This document shows, piece by piece, positions 16,653-24,411 of a stretch of 64,000 nt of DNA. Positions within the stretch are counted from its first letter, which is position 1. The number at the start of each line of letters is the position of its first letter. This DNA is from an uncultured Collinsella sp. (lineage in GTDB: Bacteria > Actinomycetota > Coriobacteriia > Coriobacteriales > Coriobacteriaceae): assembly GCA_900556875.1 (NCBI GenBank), contig USQQ01000001.1, forward strand, positions 116,007 to 180,006, written 5' to 3'. The position numbers and the translations under genes were made by a program. The notes below the pieces were generated by a model, which was not told where the DNA came from, did no database searches, and was given only the letters and a program-made list of their open reading frames with translations.

Positions 16653-17417
16653 CTAGCAAATGACCTGCGCGTGCTCCTCGATGGCGGCGCGATCTCCGTC
16701 AGCAATACCCGGTTCGCACACCACGGCGTCTAAATTGTCCAGGCGACAGAAGGTATAGAAATCGCGCTTGCCGATCTTGCTGGAGTCGGCGATCAGATAG
16801 CGCGAGTCCGCCTTGCTAAAGGCGAGCTGCTGGATACGGCCCTCGTCCATGTTGGACGTGGATACGTCACCGTCCAAGATACCGTTGGCGCCGATAAACG
16901 CCGCATCGATGCCCAGCGCACGTAGGGTATCCTCGGCCGTCGGCCCCACAAAAGCGGCAGTGCGGCGGCGGTACATACCGCCCACGAGGCACAGCTCGCA
17001 GTCTTCGCGCGCCTCGAGCAGGTTAAACACCGAAAGCGAATTGGTCACAATGCGCAGGCGAAACGTCGGCAGCATCGAGGCCATCTGCTCAACCGTGGTG
17101 CCCGTACCCAAGAAGATGGTCGAGCCTTCCTCGATAAGCTCCACAGCGCGGCGCGCGATCTGCAGCTTTTCCTCGGCATGCTTAGTGCGCTTTTCGCTGT
17201 GCGAATACTCATGGCGCAGCATAGCGTGGGGACGGCCCTGTGCACTGCGGGCTCCGCCATGCACGCGCTCGATCTCGCCTAGGCTCGCAAGTTCTTCGAG
17301 GTCGCGGCGAATCGTCATGTCCGAAACGCCCAGCGCATCCGAAATCTCTTTGACCGAGACCGTACCCTGCTCCTCGAGCAGCTGACGAACCTTATCCTGT
17401 CGCTCTGCCTTAATCAC
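16653..17417 (-). CDS. DeoR-family transcriptional regulator
   Basis: 254 residues. The N-terminal winged helix contains VSVKEISDALGVSDMTIRRD and ends with the family's ERVHGGA. The C-terminal half is a sugar-phosphate sensor with FLGTGTTVEQMA, VTNSLSVFN and the DSSKIGK motif. DeoR proteins of this kind (LacR, GatR, FruR) repress sugar operons until a phosphosugar binds. It is divergent from galM with a 206-bp gap, so galM is a likely target; the lac genes at 1-2088 are another. Its 3' end exists twice more as fragments around the ATPase gene. Confidence 0.9.
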   Translation of the reverse strand: MIKAERQDKVRQLLEEQGTVSVKEISDALGVSDMTIRRDLEELASLGEIERVHGGARSAQGRPHAMLRHEYSHSEKRTKHAEEKLQIARRAVELIEEGSTIFLGTGTTVEQMASMLPTFRLRIVTNSLSVFNLLEAREDCELCLVGGMYRRRTAAFVGPTAEDTLRALGIDAAFIGANGILDGDVSTSNMDEGRIQQLAFSKADSRYLIADSSKIGKRDFYTFCRLDNLDAVVCEPGIADGDRAAIEEHAQVIC

Positions 17418-17623
17418 GATGAATCCTCGCCGTTCTTTGCGCGCATATCATTCAAACAGTAACGAACAAATTGTATCAGACTCGTACGCGTCAAAAATGA
17501 ACGCCCGCACAGCTCCAATCATCACTTTTTTGAGAAAAATACCCCCAGCTTTAGTGGGGTGTAGTGATAATCTCGCCTGTTCGCGCTACAGTTTGTCGGA
17601 AATACCTCGATGTTAGGAACCAA

Positions 17624-18676
17624 ATGATCACTTCCGAGCTTTTCGGCACCGCGCCGTGCGGTACCCCCGTTCATCGTTACACCCTCGACGGGCCCGAGAT
17701 CTGCGTTCGCATTATGGACTATGGCGCCACGGTGCTTGGTATCGATGTGCCCGACATTCCCGGCAACGTGCGCGATGTGGTGCTGGGCTTCGATAAGCTC
17801 GAGGATTACTTTGACAACCCCGCCTGCTTTGGCGCGACCATCGGCCCTGTGGCAAACCGCACCGCTGGCGCCACGATCGCCATCGACGGCACGGACTGGC
17901 ATATGCCCGCCAACGAGGGCGCCAACAACCTGCACAGCGACCTTGAGCACGGCCTGCACAAACGTGTGTGGGATGTTGAGCTCGACGAGGTCCATAACGC
18001 CGTGCGCATGACCACCTCGCTTAAGGATGGCGAGCTGGGCCTGCCCGGCAACCGAACCTTTACGGCCGTGTTTACCGTTACGCGCACCGGCGTCTTCCGC
18101 ATCGATTATGGCTGCGAGAGCGACCGCGCCACCTACGTGTCCATGACCAACCACACGTACTTTAACCTTGCAGGCCATAACGCCGGCATGGACTGCGAAC
18201 ATTTCTTTGTCGCCAACGCCGCCCACTACCTGCCCATTAACGAGCAGAACATCCCCACCGGCGAGATTGCTCCGGTCGAGGGAACACCGTTTAACTTTCG
18301 CGAGCTTCGCCCCGTCGCACCCGGCATGGAGGCCGACGACCCGCAGATCAAGCAGGCCCGTGGCTACGATCACTGCCTGTGCATCGATGGCTATCAGTAC
18401 GGCCGCAACCTGCGCCGCGCGATGCACGTCGAGGAGATGTGGACCGGTCGTGAGATGGACTACTACACCACTGCCCCGGGCGTGCAGCTCTACACCGGCA
18501 ACTGGCTGGGCGACGAGCACGCCAAGGACGATGCCAACTATGGCTGGGGCGCCGGCTTTGCCCTCGAGGCCGAGATGTACCCCGACACGCCGCACCAGCC
18601 TCTGTTCCCGCAGGGCATTGTGGGCCCGGGCCATCCCTACAGCAATGTGATCGAATACCACTTTATGAGGCACTAA
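17624..18676 (+). CDS. galM: Galactose mutarotase (aldose 1-epimerase)
   Basis: 350 residues. The start is ATG 17624 with TAGGAA upstream. GalM motifs are present: LGFDKLEDY, the FGATIGPVANR substrate-loop Arg, NNLHSD, the catalytic His in MTNHTYFNLAGH, and the late GVQLYTGN. The catalytic Glu lies in the C-terminal ALEAEMYPDTP. It interconverts alpha- and beta-anomers of galactose or glucose after lactose cleavage. A strong terminator follows. Confidence 0.9.
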   Translation: MITSELFGTAPCGTPVHRYTLDGPEICVRIMDYGATVLGIDVPDIPGNVRDVVLGFDKLEDYFDNPACFGATIGPVANRTAGATIAIDGTDWHMPANEGANNLHSDLEHGLHKRVWDVELDEVHNAVRMTTSLKDGELGLPGNRTFTAVFTVTRTGVFRIDYGCESDRATYVSMTNHTYFNLAGHNAGMDCEHFFVANAAHYLPINEQNIPTGEIAPVEGTPFNFRELRPVAPGMEADDPQIKQARGYDHCLCIDGYQYGRNLRRAMHVEEMWTGREMDYYTTAPGVQLYTGNWLGDEHAKDDANYGWGAGFALEAEMYPDTPHQPLFPQGIVGPGHPYSNVIEYHFMRH

Positions 18677-18702
18677 GCCCGCAACGCGACATATCGCACA
18701 GC

Positions 18703-18738
18703 AGCGCCCGCCGGCACCACCGCCAGCGGGCGCTTTTT
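18703..18738 (+). terminator. Terminator after galM
   Basis: AGCGCCCGC (18703-18711) pairs with GCGGGCGCT (18726-18734), followed by TTTTT. Confidence 0.8.
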
Positions 18739-18782
18739 CATCTTTTAGGCTCGTTTTTTCTGTGACTGTATGAGTGACATAT

Positions 18783-18936
18783 CAAAACTATGCCCATTTA
18801 CTACGTTTAGCCCGGGATGCTCGACCATGCACCGGTTTTTGTTACATTTGTGAGCAGTATACCTGCGGTTTTGTTTATCTCAAATTCGACATGCTCGACG
18901 ATAGCCAATCAAACGTAGTAAATGGGCATAGTTTTT
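18783..18936. repeat. MITE-like element with 26-bp terminal inverted repeats
   Basis: The 26-bp arm at 18783-18808 (core ACTATGCCCATTTACTACG) matches in reverse complement at 18911-18936 with one difference. The 102-bp interior has no ORF and carries two related ATGCTCGAC stretches near its ends. It lies between galM and the orphan EIIB gene. The shape suits a miniature transposable element or a large RNA hairpin; no target-site duplication was established. Confidence 0.7.
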
Positions 18937-19002
18937 GACAGGCGGCATCGCGCGCGTCCCTCGCAAGGGCAAAATGATCCGTTTTCCTCCGTCCCCAAGG
19001 GA

Positions 19003-19485
19003 TCAGTTGAACAGATTGCCAATGGGGTCGGGGGCGGAACTGGGGAGATAGCGGATTTCTAGCTCTATGCCGAGCTTTTGCAACTCTTTGAAGGCGGCGA
19101 TGTCCGTATCGTCTACGGCAATGGTAGGCGTTGCAGAGCGCTTGCCCTCCCCTGCCTGCATATGGCCAATGCTGATCTTGGTTATTGGCACACCACCCTT
19201 AACCAGCGCGAGCGCATCGGCGGGTGAGGCCACTATGATCAAGATCCATTGACGCGGCGTTGCGGTATGAATGATGTCGATAGTCCTTTGCACCGAGAAA
19301 AACCGCGTCCAAACGCCTTCTGGCACCGCCACCCTCATTGGTGCCCATTGGCGCGAATCCGCCGCGATCTCATCGTTGACGATAAGGACAAGGTTGGAAC
19401 CCACGGCTTCGTTCCACAGCTCAACGTCTTGCCCGTAAATGAAACGGTCATCGATACGCGTAAGAAGAATCTTGGGTTGAGCCAT
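19003..19485 (-). CDS. Orphan mannose-family PTS EIIB-like protein lacking the active His
   Basis: 160 residues from ATG 19485. It aligns end to end with the EIIB at 29865-30347 (shared ILLTRID, GSNL, LVKGGVP, FKELQ, LGIELEIR). The phosphorylatable His of that protein (His17 in RLVHGQ) is Tyr17 here (RFIYGQ). It therefore cannot carry phosphate in the normal way. No IIA, IIC or IID gene is adjacent. It may be a regulatory or decaying paralogue. The reading frame is intact, which favours a retained, perhaps non-catalytic role. The ribosome site is weak. Confidence 0.82.
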   Translation of the reverse strand: MAQPKILLTRIDDRFIYGQDVELWNEAVGSNLVLIVNDEIAADSRQWAPMRVAVPEGVWTRFFSVQRTIDIIHTATPRQWILIIVASPADALALVKGGVPITKISIGHMQAGEGKRSATPTIAVDDTDIAAFKELQKLGIELEIRYLPSSAPDPIGNLFN

Positions 19486-19624
19486 GGCTGCCCCATTCTG
19501 TTTGAGACCCATACGAGCGGGACGTCGACCACCAACTCAACAGCAGGTCAAGTAACAAATGGGCACTGCAGACATCACGCCTCTAATATTAGTGCATTTA
19601 AAGTGAGAAAAGCCGTCAGAACAC

Positions 19625-19653
19625 TTGCGCGGATGTGCGATGTCCCGTATCAT
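19625..19653 (+). promoter_or_regulatory. Probable promoter of the tRNA-Thr gene
   Basis: TTGCGC (19625-19630) and TATCAT (19648-19653) are separated by 17 bp and lie 39 bp before the mature tRNA start. Confidence 0.6.
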
Positions 19654-19692
19654 AGACAGCCGTTGACGCCTCAGTTGCGTCATCATATGGCC

Positions 19693-19768
19693 GCCAGCGT
19701 AGCTCAGTTGGTAGAGCACCGCTCTCGTAAAGCGGGGGTCACCGGTTCGAGCCCGGTCGCTGGCTCCA
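19693..19768 (+). tRNA. tRNA-Thr (anticodon CGT)
   Basis: 76 nt. The acceptor stem GCCAGCG pairs with CGCTGGC (19758-19764), then T and an encoded CCA. The D-loop has AGCTCAGTTGGTAGAGC and the T-arm has GGTTCGAGCC. The anticodon stem CCGCT/AGCGG holds the loop CTCGTAA, giving anticodon CGT, which reads ACG (Thr). A terminator follows. Confidence 0.96.
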
Positions 19769-19778
19769 TTACACAAGA

Positions 19779-19804
19779 TAGCCGCCTTCGGGCGGCTTTT
19801 TTGT
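19779..19804 (+). terminator. Terminator after tRNA-Thr
   Basis: GCCGCC TTCG GGCGGC hairpin with a UUCG-type loop, followed by TTTTTT. Confidence 0.9.
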
Positions 19805-20025
19805 TGCCGATTTTGAGTGCGTGCGCGCCAATCCAAACATCGCCACGTCAACGGCGGCCCACTCGGTGGACTTCGGGTTTAATGCTTAGGGGCGGGGATT
19901 TACCAAAGTGAAATCTTAATGAAAAGAAACCCAGCTGCAACAATTGCCATGGTGAGGGCTCAAATTGGCCATATAGATCTAAAATAGTCACAATATACAA
20001 ATGTCGAGAGATATTGGCGATATAG

Positions 20026-20451
20026 ATGAAAAGAACTAAGGGTTTTCTTTTGCTGGTATTGATGCTGCTCGGACTGTTCTGCCTGAGTGGCCCTTCTTGG
20101 GCCAAGGCTGCCTGTCCTGAAGGTGAGCCTTAGCAGTCTTATACGGGCAGCCTGCTGATAACTGCTAAGGAGGGCGATGCCGACTCTCAGTCTGGGGTAA
20201 ATCCCCTTGCCACTTTTGAGGGGGACGGCGGAACGGTCAAGCTTGACCATATTGGTAGCGGGATTTTGAGGTGGCAAGTTCTTCCGGACAAAATTGCGAA
20301 CGATCCCTTCTCTTTTGCTGGAACGATTTATCTATACAAGGTTGTGAGCGGAAAACAAAAATACGTCGATTGCTATCCGACAAACGGGTCTGGAATTGCA
20401 TTCACCGGCATTTCGGGGCAGATTGATACACATGTACGAAAGGGAACCTAA
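20026..20451 (+). pseudogene. Secreted-protein gene interrupted by an in-frame TAG
   Basis: ATG 20026 opens a clear signal peptide (MKRTKG, then LLLVLMLLGLFCL and a SWAKA cleavage region). After 35 codons an in-frame TAG (20131-20133) interrupts it. The same frame then stays open for a further 105 codons to TAA at 20449, with protein-like composition including FEGDGGTVKLDHIG and SGKQKYVDCYPTNGSG. This looks like one gene broken by a single nonsense mutation. The product family is not recognised. GC is lower than in flanking genes, suggesting transfer. A suppressor tRNA is not evident. Confidence 0.6.
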
Positions 20452-20545
20452 GTGGTGCGTTGGGTTGGAGCTGCTGCAGGTCCGATATGGATTGCGGTCT
20501 TGCGCCCCGATGTCCAAATAGGTCTCTCTAGACGGGAAGTTGCTC

Positions 20546-20911
20546 ATGGACGCCATATATGACGGAGACGACTGGGTCGATCATTATAGTTGGCGACTAG
20601 TCGGCTCGGATGACAATGGGGATGTGGTGTTTGATGGACTATGTCCAAAGCATCTCCATCCTTTTGTTTCGTCGTTAATTGAGAGTTCCGCTCGTGTTGC
20701 CCCCTACAGCTCGGCGTCGCTTCATGATACGGACGTTTTGAAGACCATAAGGGAATCAATTGACGAGGGCACGATGAGCGGCCCGCTGTTTTCTCAGCTT
20801 GTGGGGCTAGATGAGATTGGCTCGAAACGACTGCTTGCGGGCGAAAAAGTGGAACTCACTTATCGGTCGATGATTTCAATCCTGCGGCTAGCCGATGTTC
20901 TTCGCAAATAA
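20546..20911 (+). CDS. Hypothetical protein, 121 residues
   Basis: The start is taken as ATG 20546, because GGGA lies 8 nt upstream; a TTG at 20540 is the alternative. The protein is acidic and soluble (DAIYDGDDWVDHYSW near the start, SQLVGLDEIGSKRLL later) with no membrane segment or signal peptide. I recognise no family. The last 40 residues, with a GSKRLLAGEKVEL stretch, could form a small helical DNA-binding fold, but this is weak. The same frame upstream is open after a stop, so the gene may be a truncated remnant. Lower GC than its neighbours. Confidence 0.5.
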   Translation: MDAIYDGDDWVDHYSWRLVGSDDNGDVVFDGLCPKHLHPFVSSLIESSARVAPYSSASLHDTDVLKTIRESIDEGTMSGPLFSQLVGLDEIGSKRLLAGEKVELTYRSMISILRLADVLRK

Positions 20912-20941
20912 ATGAGGCTTCCCTATTCAAAAAACCGAAAA

Positions 20942-20985
20942 CCCCGCCAAACGTGATTTCCCTAGGGAAAAAACGCTTGGCGGGG
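20942..20985. terminator. Hairpin between convergent genes (20.5 kb ORF and yhcH)
   Basis: CCCCGCCAAACG (20942-20953) pairs with CGCTTGGCGGGG (20974-20985) with one mismatch, around a palindromic TTTCCCTAGGGAAA loop. It may act as a terminator in both directions. Confidence 0.65.
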
Positions 20986-21047
20986 TCCTGGCGTGTTTTC
21001 CCTAAGGGGATCACGCCATCAGACGAGCAGCTCAGCCGAGCAGCGCG

Positions 21048-21521
21048 CTACTCCTCCCAGTAAGCGTCGGCAAGCAGCTTAAAGCAGATCTTCTTGACCG
21101 GCTGTGCGCCATCGCCCGGGAACTCGAGCGTGGGCATGTGGGGCTCGCCGGCAACGAACAGTGCGAATTTGTCGTCGGCAAGATCGCCGGCGATCGAGGC
21201 GTCGGAATCGACCAGATCATAGTCGTCCTTCTCGTCAAACTCCTGGACCAGCGTCAGGCTGCCCGTAGCGACCTTGAAGGCCTCGCGACCCTCGACGTCG
21301 ATCTGCAGGTCGTGATAGCGCTGATGCGTCTCATAGTGAGCCTCAGCCTCGGGACGCGTCGTGGGAGCCATGACGTTCGCAAAGACCTTCTCACCCAAAA
21401 TCGGATGGCTGCCGACCTCGAGCTGTGCCGGGTCGTTCTCCTCGAGCCAGTCGATCAGCACGTCGAGGCCCTTGAGCATTCCGCGGTACTCCTCGATATC
21501 GCCCAATGCACCGTAAATCAT
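21048..21521 (-). CDS. YhcH/YjgK/YiaL family protein
   Basis: 157 residues, the typical size of this cupin-like family (EbgC, NanQ). The family motif ETHQRYHDLQIDVEG is present with its metal-binding His and Asp, as is the late HMPTL. Members are linked to sialic-acid or amino-sugar catabolism; NanQ acts as an anomerase. Here it lies in the amino-sugar cluster, downstream of the PfkB kinase and a nagA remnant. Function by context only: possibly mutarotation of an amino sugar. Confidence 0.85.
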   Translation of the reverse strand: MIYGALGDIEEYRGMLKGLDVLIDWLEENDPAQLEVGSHPILGEKVFANVMAPTTRPEAEAHYETHQRYHDLQIDVEGREAFKVATGSLTLVQEFDEKDDYDLVDSDASIAGDLADDKFALFVAGEPHMPTLEFPGDGAQPVKKICFKLLADAYWEE

Positions 21522-21553
21522 CTAAATCCCCTCTCGGATCGCTTCTTTGGCGG

Positions 21554-21686
21554 CTACTCGGCAAACGCGTTACCGACGCTGTTGCCACCCACATACGCCT
21601 CGACCAGGGTAAGGTCGGGATTGAACACGACAAACTCGGCGTCGCGCCCCAGCATAATGCTACCGCACTTGTCGTCGACATGAGCT
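21554..21686 (-). pseudogene. nagA 3'-terminal remnant
   Basis: Minus-strand codons give DDKCGSIMLGRDAEFVVF, then LTLVEAYVGGNSVGNAF and stop. This is nearly identical to the last ~44 residues of the intact NagA at 24412-25581. There is no start codon and nothing upstream resembles the rest of the enzyme, so it is the leftover of a deleted duplicate. It sits between the PfkB gene and yhcH. Confidence 0.8.
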
Positions 21687-21718
21687 AGCAAGCAATGCCG
21701 GGGCCGACGCTCAGGCTT

Positions 21719-22654
21719 TTACAGCTCGGTCACGACAACGCCGTTGTAAACCTCGTCCCAACGATCCATAACCAAGTGGCCAGTCATGGGATCCATGGCA
21801 TTGAGCTTGCCGCAGGTGTTGGCGGTACGCAGCACCGTCTCGTCGTCCGCGCCAGCAGCAATGGCATGCGCGAAGCCAGCGATAGTGGAGTCGCCAGAGC
21901 CCGTAGCGTTAACGGCGGGGATATCGGGGGTCTTGGCGCGGAATGCACGGCCATTATGGAAGCCCACGGAGCCGGCAGCGCCCATGGACACGACGACCCA
22001 GGGGATATCGGAGAAGCGGGCATCAGAGGCGAGCGCGGCGCGGAGCTCGTCCACATCGTCGGTGGTAAAGCTCGTACCCAAAAGGCCGTTGATCTCGGTC
22101 AGGTTAGGCTTGACCAGCTCGGGCTTAATTTCGGACTTAAGGGCGGCCTCGAGCGAAGCACCCGAGGTATCGAGCAGCACCTTGGCGCCGGCGTTCTCGG
22201 CAATACCCGTGATCTTGGCGTAGTAGCCCGCCTCGACACCACGGGGCAGCGAACCCGAGATGGTAACGACAGCGGCCTTGCTCGCAAGCTCGGCGAACTT
22301 GGCGGTAAAGGCATCGAGCTCCTCGGGGGCAATCGTCGGGCCGCTCTCGAGTAGCTCGGTCTGGTTGCCGGCGTGGAGGATGTTAAGGCAAATGCGAGTC
22401 TCGCCCTTGATGGGTACAAAATCATTCTTAATGCCGTTGGCATCCATGAGCTCGGCCATGTAGGCGCCCATGTGGCCGCCGAGTAGACCGGTTGCCACAA
22501 CGTCGTCGCCCAGCTGACCCAGTACACGGGCCACGTTGAGACCCTTGCCGCCGGCGGTCTTTTCGGGCGTCACACGGTTAACGTCGTCGATAATGAGCTC
22601 ATCGAGCTGATAGCGTGTATCGACGGACGGGTTCATCGTAACGGTGAGGATCAT
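21719..22654 (-). CDS. PfkB-family sugar-phosphate kinase (tagatose-6-phosphate/1-phosphofructokinase type)
   Basis: 311 residues. It starts MILTVTMNPSVDTRY, as do LacC and FruK. GGKGLNVARVL is the substrate motif, and NATGSGDSTIAGF near the C-terminus holds the catalytic Asp and anion hole. In a locus with NagA and AgaS, the likeliest job is phosphorylating tagatose-6-phosphate to the 1,6-bisphosphate. 1-Phosphofructokinase is the alternative; the two cannot be separated by motif. It is preceded on the same strand by the aldose epimerase gene (59-bp gap), so they probably share a transcript. Confidence 0.82.
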   Translation of the reverse strand: MILTVTMNPSVDTRYQLDELIIDDVNRVTPEKTAGGKGLNVARVLGQLGDDVVATGLLGGHMGAYMAELMDANGIKNDFVPIKGETRICLNILHAGNQTELLESGPTIAPEELDAFTAKFAELASKAAVVTISGSLPRGVEAGYYAKITGIAENAGAKVLLDTSGASLEAALKSEIKPELVKPNLTEINGLLGTSFTTDDVDELRAALASDARFSDIPWVVVSMGAAGSVGFHNGRAFRAKTPDIPAVNATGSGDSTIAGFAHAIAAGADDETVLRTANTCGKLNAMDPMTGHLVMDRWDEVYNGVVVTEL

Positions 22655-22713
22655 TTTTAGCTCCTTATCTCGCAGGCTCCTTGTGCCTCGCGATACGAGT
22701 CGACAAAACGGAA

Positions 22714-23595
22714 TTACAGAATCTCAATCGTGAACGAGCGAACGACGGTCTCCTTGGGCTTGGCGACAAGGCAGCCGCGCTTATGCTCAAGCACGTCGTC
22801 CTCATCGGAGCAGGTCGAAAGGCCGTCCCAAGGCTCAACTGCCACAAAATCACCCTCGGGCTTACTCCACACGATGAGGTACGGAAAGCCCTCAAAGCTC
22901 AGGCGAACGCCCTTGTCCTCGCCCTTTTTGGAAAGCGTGACCTGACGACTCTCGAGTACGTCAAAGATGGTCTCCGCAAAATCGAAGAGCTCGTGCGACA
23001 GGGGCAACGTCTTCCCCACCATGGGGTTCTTGGAGCGGTTTGCCACATCAATCAAGCCAGTCGAAGGAACGGCGGTGCAGAGCTCCGCAGCCTCGTCCTT
23101 CTCAAAGCGCAGCTCGTAGTCCGTATAGACCTCGCCCTCATCGAGCGGGCACCTAAAGCCGGGGTGTCCACCGATAAAGAACGGCATGTCCTCGGTGCCC
23201 TCGTTGGTCACCTCATAGGAGACGCGCACGGTATCCCCCTCAAGCGCATAACGAGCGACAAGCTTAAACGGGTACGGATAATCACTCAGCAGCGCGGCGT
23301 TATCCTCCGAAGCCAGGCACATCGCCAGCTCGTTCTCGCTCTGGCTCAGCAGCTTCCACTCCTGTTTGCGCGCAAACCCGTGGCGAGCGAGCTTCACATG
23401 ATGCCCGGCAAACGTCATGGCGCTACCATCACGCAGGCCTCCGCAAATCGGGAAGCAAATCGGTGCCTGGCCGGACCACACGGCGGGATCACCCTGCCAC
23501 AGGTACTCGCGACCTCCAGCCTCAATCGAGGTAAACGAGCCGCCGGCCGTGGAGACCTTGATAGAAATCGAATCGTTGGAGAGAGCGTATTCCAT
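22714..23595 (-). CDS. Aldose 1-epimerase family protein (LacX-like)
   Basis: 293 residues from ATG 23595, which has AAAGGA upstream; the longer frame to 23730 has no such site. It has the galactose-mutarotase-like fold with the LacX/YeaD-type features FPICGGLRDG, HGFARKQEW, FFIGGHPGF and a late VAVEPWDGLS. It probably interconverts anomers of a sugar or sugar phosphate. It differs clearly from the GalM at 17624. It is transcribed toward the PfkB gene and divergent from the flavodoxin-like gene. Confidence 0.85.
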   Translation of the reverse strand: MEYALSNDSISIKVSTAGGSFTSIEAGGREYLWQGDPAVWSGQAPICFPICGGLRDGSAMTFAGHHVKLARHGFARKQEWKLLSQSENELAMCLASEDNAALLSDYPYPFKLVARYALEGDTVRVSYEVTNEGTEDMPFFIGGHPGFRCPLDEGEVYTDYELRFEKDEAAELCTAVPSTGLIDVANRSKNPMVGKTLPLSHELFDFAETIFDVLESRQVTLSKKGEDKGVRLSFEGFPYLIVWSKPEGDFVAVEPWDGLSTCSDEDDVLEHKRGCLVAKPKETVVRSFTIEIL

Positions 23596-23751
23596 TGTCC
23601 ATCCTTTCGAACAACTGCTTTTTGCTCGCAAGAACCCGTCTCGGCCCTGACCAAAGGACAAACCCGCACGTTCATCGATGCGTCCGGTATCCCGGCCATG
23701 CAACGGGGTACCATACAGACATTGATGCAATTACAGCTGAAAGGCCTTCTT

Positions 23752-24336
23752 ATGCGAACCATCATCCTTTATGCCTCACGCCACCACGGCAATACGAAAA
23801 AACTCGTGGACGCCATCGTCGAGGCGCACCCCGAAATCGATACCCTCGACGTGAAGTCACTCGGTAAAAACGAGTACCCCGACCTGCACGAATACCATCT
23901 GATCGGCGTCGCCACGGGCATCTATTACTCCGAGATCGACAAGGACATGGCACGCGTGCTCACGAACGTGCTGCAGCCGCAGGACAAGGTGTTTGGCCTT
24001 ATGACCTACGGTGGCAAAAACAAGTGGTACGGCAAGGATATCGATGGCATCTGCCGCATGAGGCAGGCCATCTTTATGGGCGTCTACGGCTGCCCCGGCT
24101 TTGATACGTGGGGGCCGTTCAAACTCACCGGCGGTGTCCAAAAGGGGCACCCGAACGCTGAGGAAATTAAGGGCGCCGTCGACTTCTTCGACAAGATCGA
24201 AGACGAGTATGGCGACATCATCGTCGAAGAGTATGCCAAGCGCGAGAAGCGTCTAGCCTACGAAAAGGAGCATCCTGCAGGAGGCCTGGTGGCCGGCGTT
24301 AAGCGCACGGCAAAGAAGATCGCTAACAAGCTGTAA
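23752..24336 (+). CDS. Flavodoxin-family protein
   Basis: 194 residues. The N-terminal TIILYASRHHGNTKKLVDAI is a flavodoxin FMN-phosphate loop. LIGVATGIYYSEI and a later LMTYGGK fit the flavin-binding loops. The C-terminal 45 residues are helical and basic. It likely binds FMN and carries electrons, partner unknown. The start is ATG 23752 with AAAGG upstream; longer upstream frames lack one. It lies alone between two minus-strand amino-sugar units and ends at a terminator. Confidence 0.8.
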   Translation: MRTIILYASRHHGNTKKLVDAIVEAHPEIDTLDVKSLGKNEYPDLHEYHLIGVATGIYYSEIDKDMARVLTNVLQPQDKVFGLMTYGGKNKWYGKDIDGICRMRQAIFMGVYGCPGFDTWGPFKLTGGVQKGHPNAEEIKGAVDFFDKIEDEYGDIIVEEYAKREKRLAYEKEHPAGGLVAGVKRTAKKIANKL

Positions 24337-24367
24337 CTGTAAAGGTGCTTTTGAGCGTTTAACCCAT

Positions 24368-24406
24368 ACGGCGGGTCCGAGCAGATTCGGGCCCGCCGTC
24401 TTTTTC
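24368..24406. terminator. Terminator between flavodoxin-like gene and nagA
   Basis: ACGGCGGG (24368-24375) pairs with CCCGCCGT (24392-24399) and is followed by TTTTT. It lies between convergent genes. Confidence 0.8.
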
Positions 24407-24411
24407 TATCG

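Noticed and set aside
20131..20133. TAG recoding (pyrrolysine or suppressor) in the secreted-protein gene
   Set aside because: No pyl genes or suppressor tRNA seen; a simple nonsense mutation is enough.
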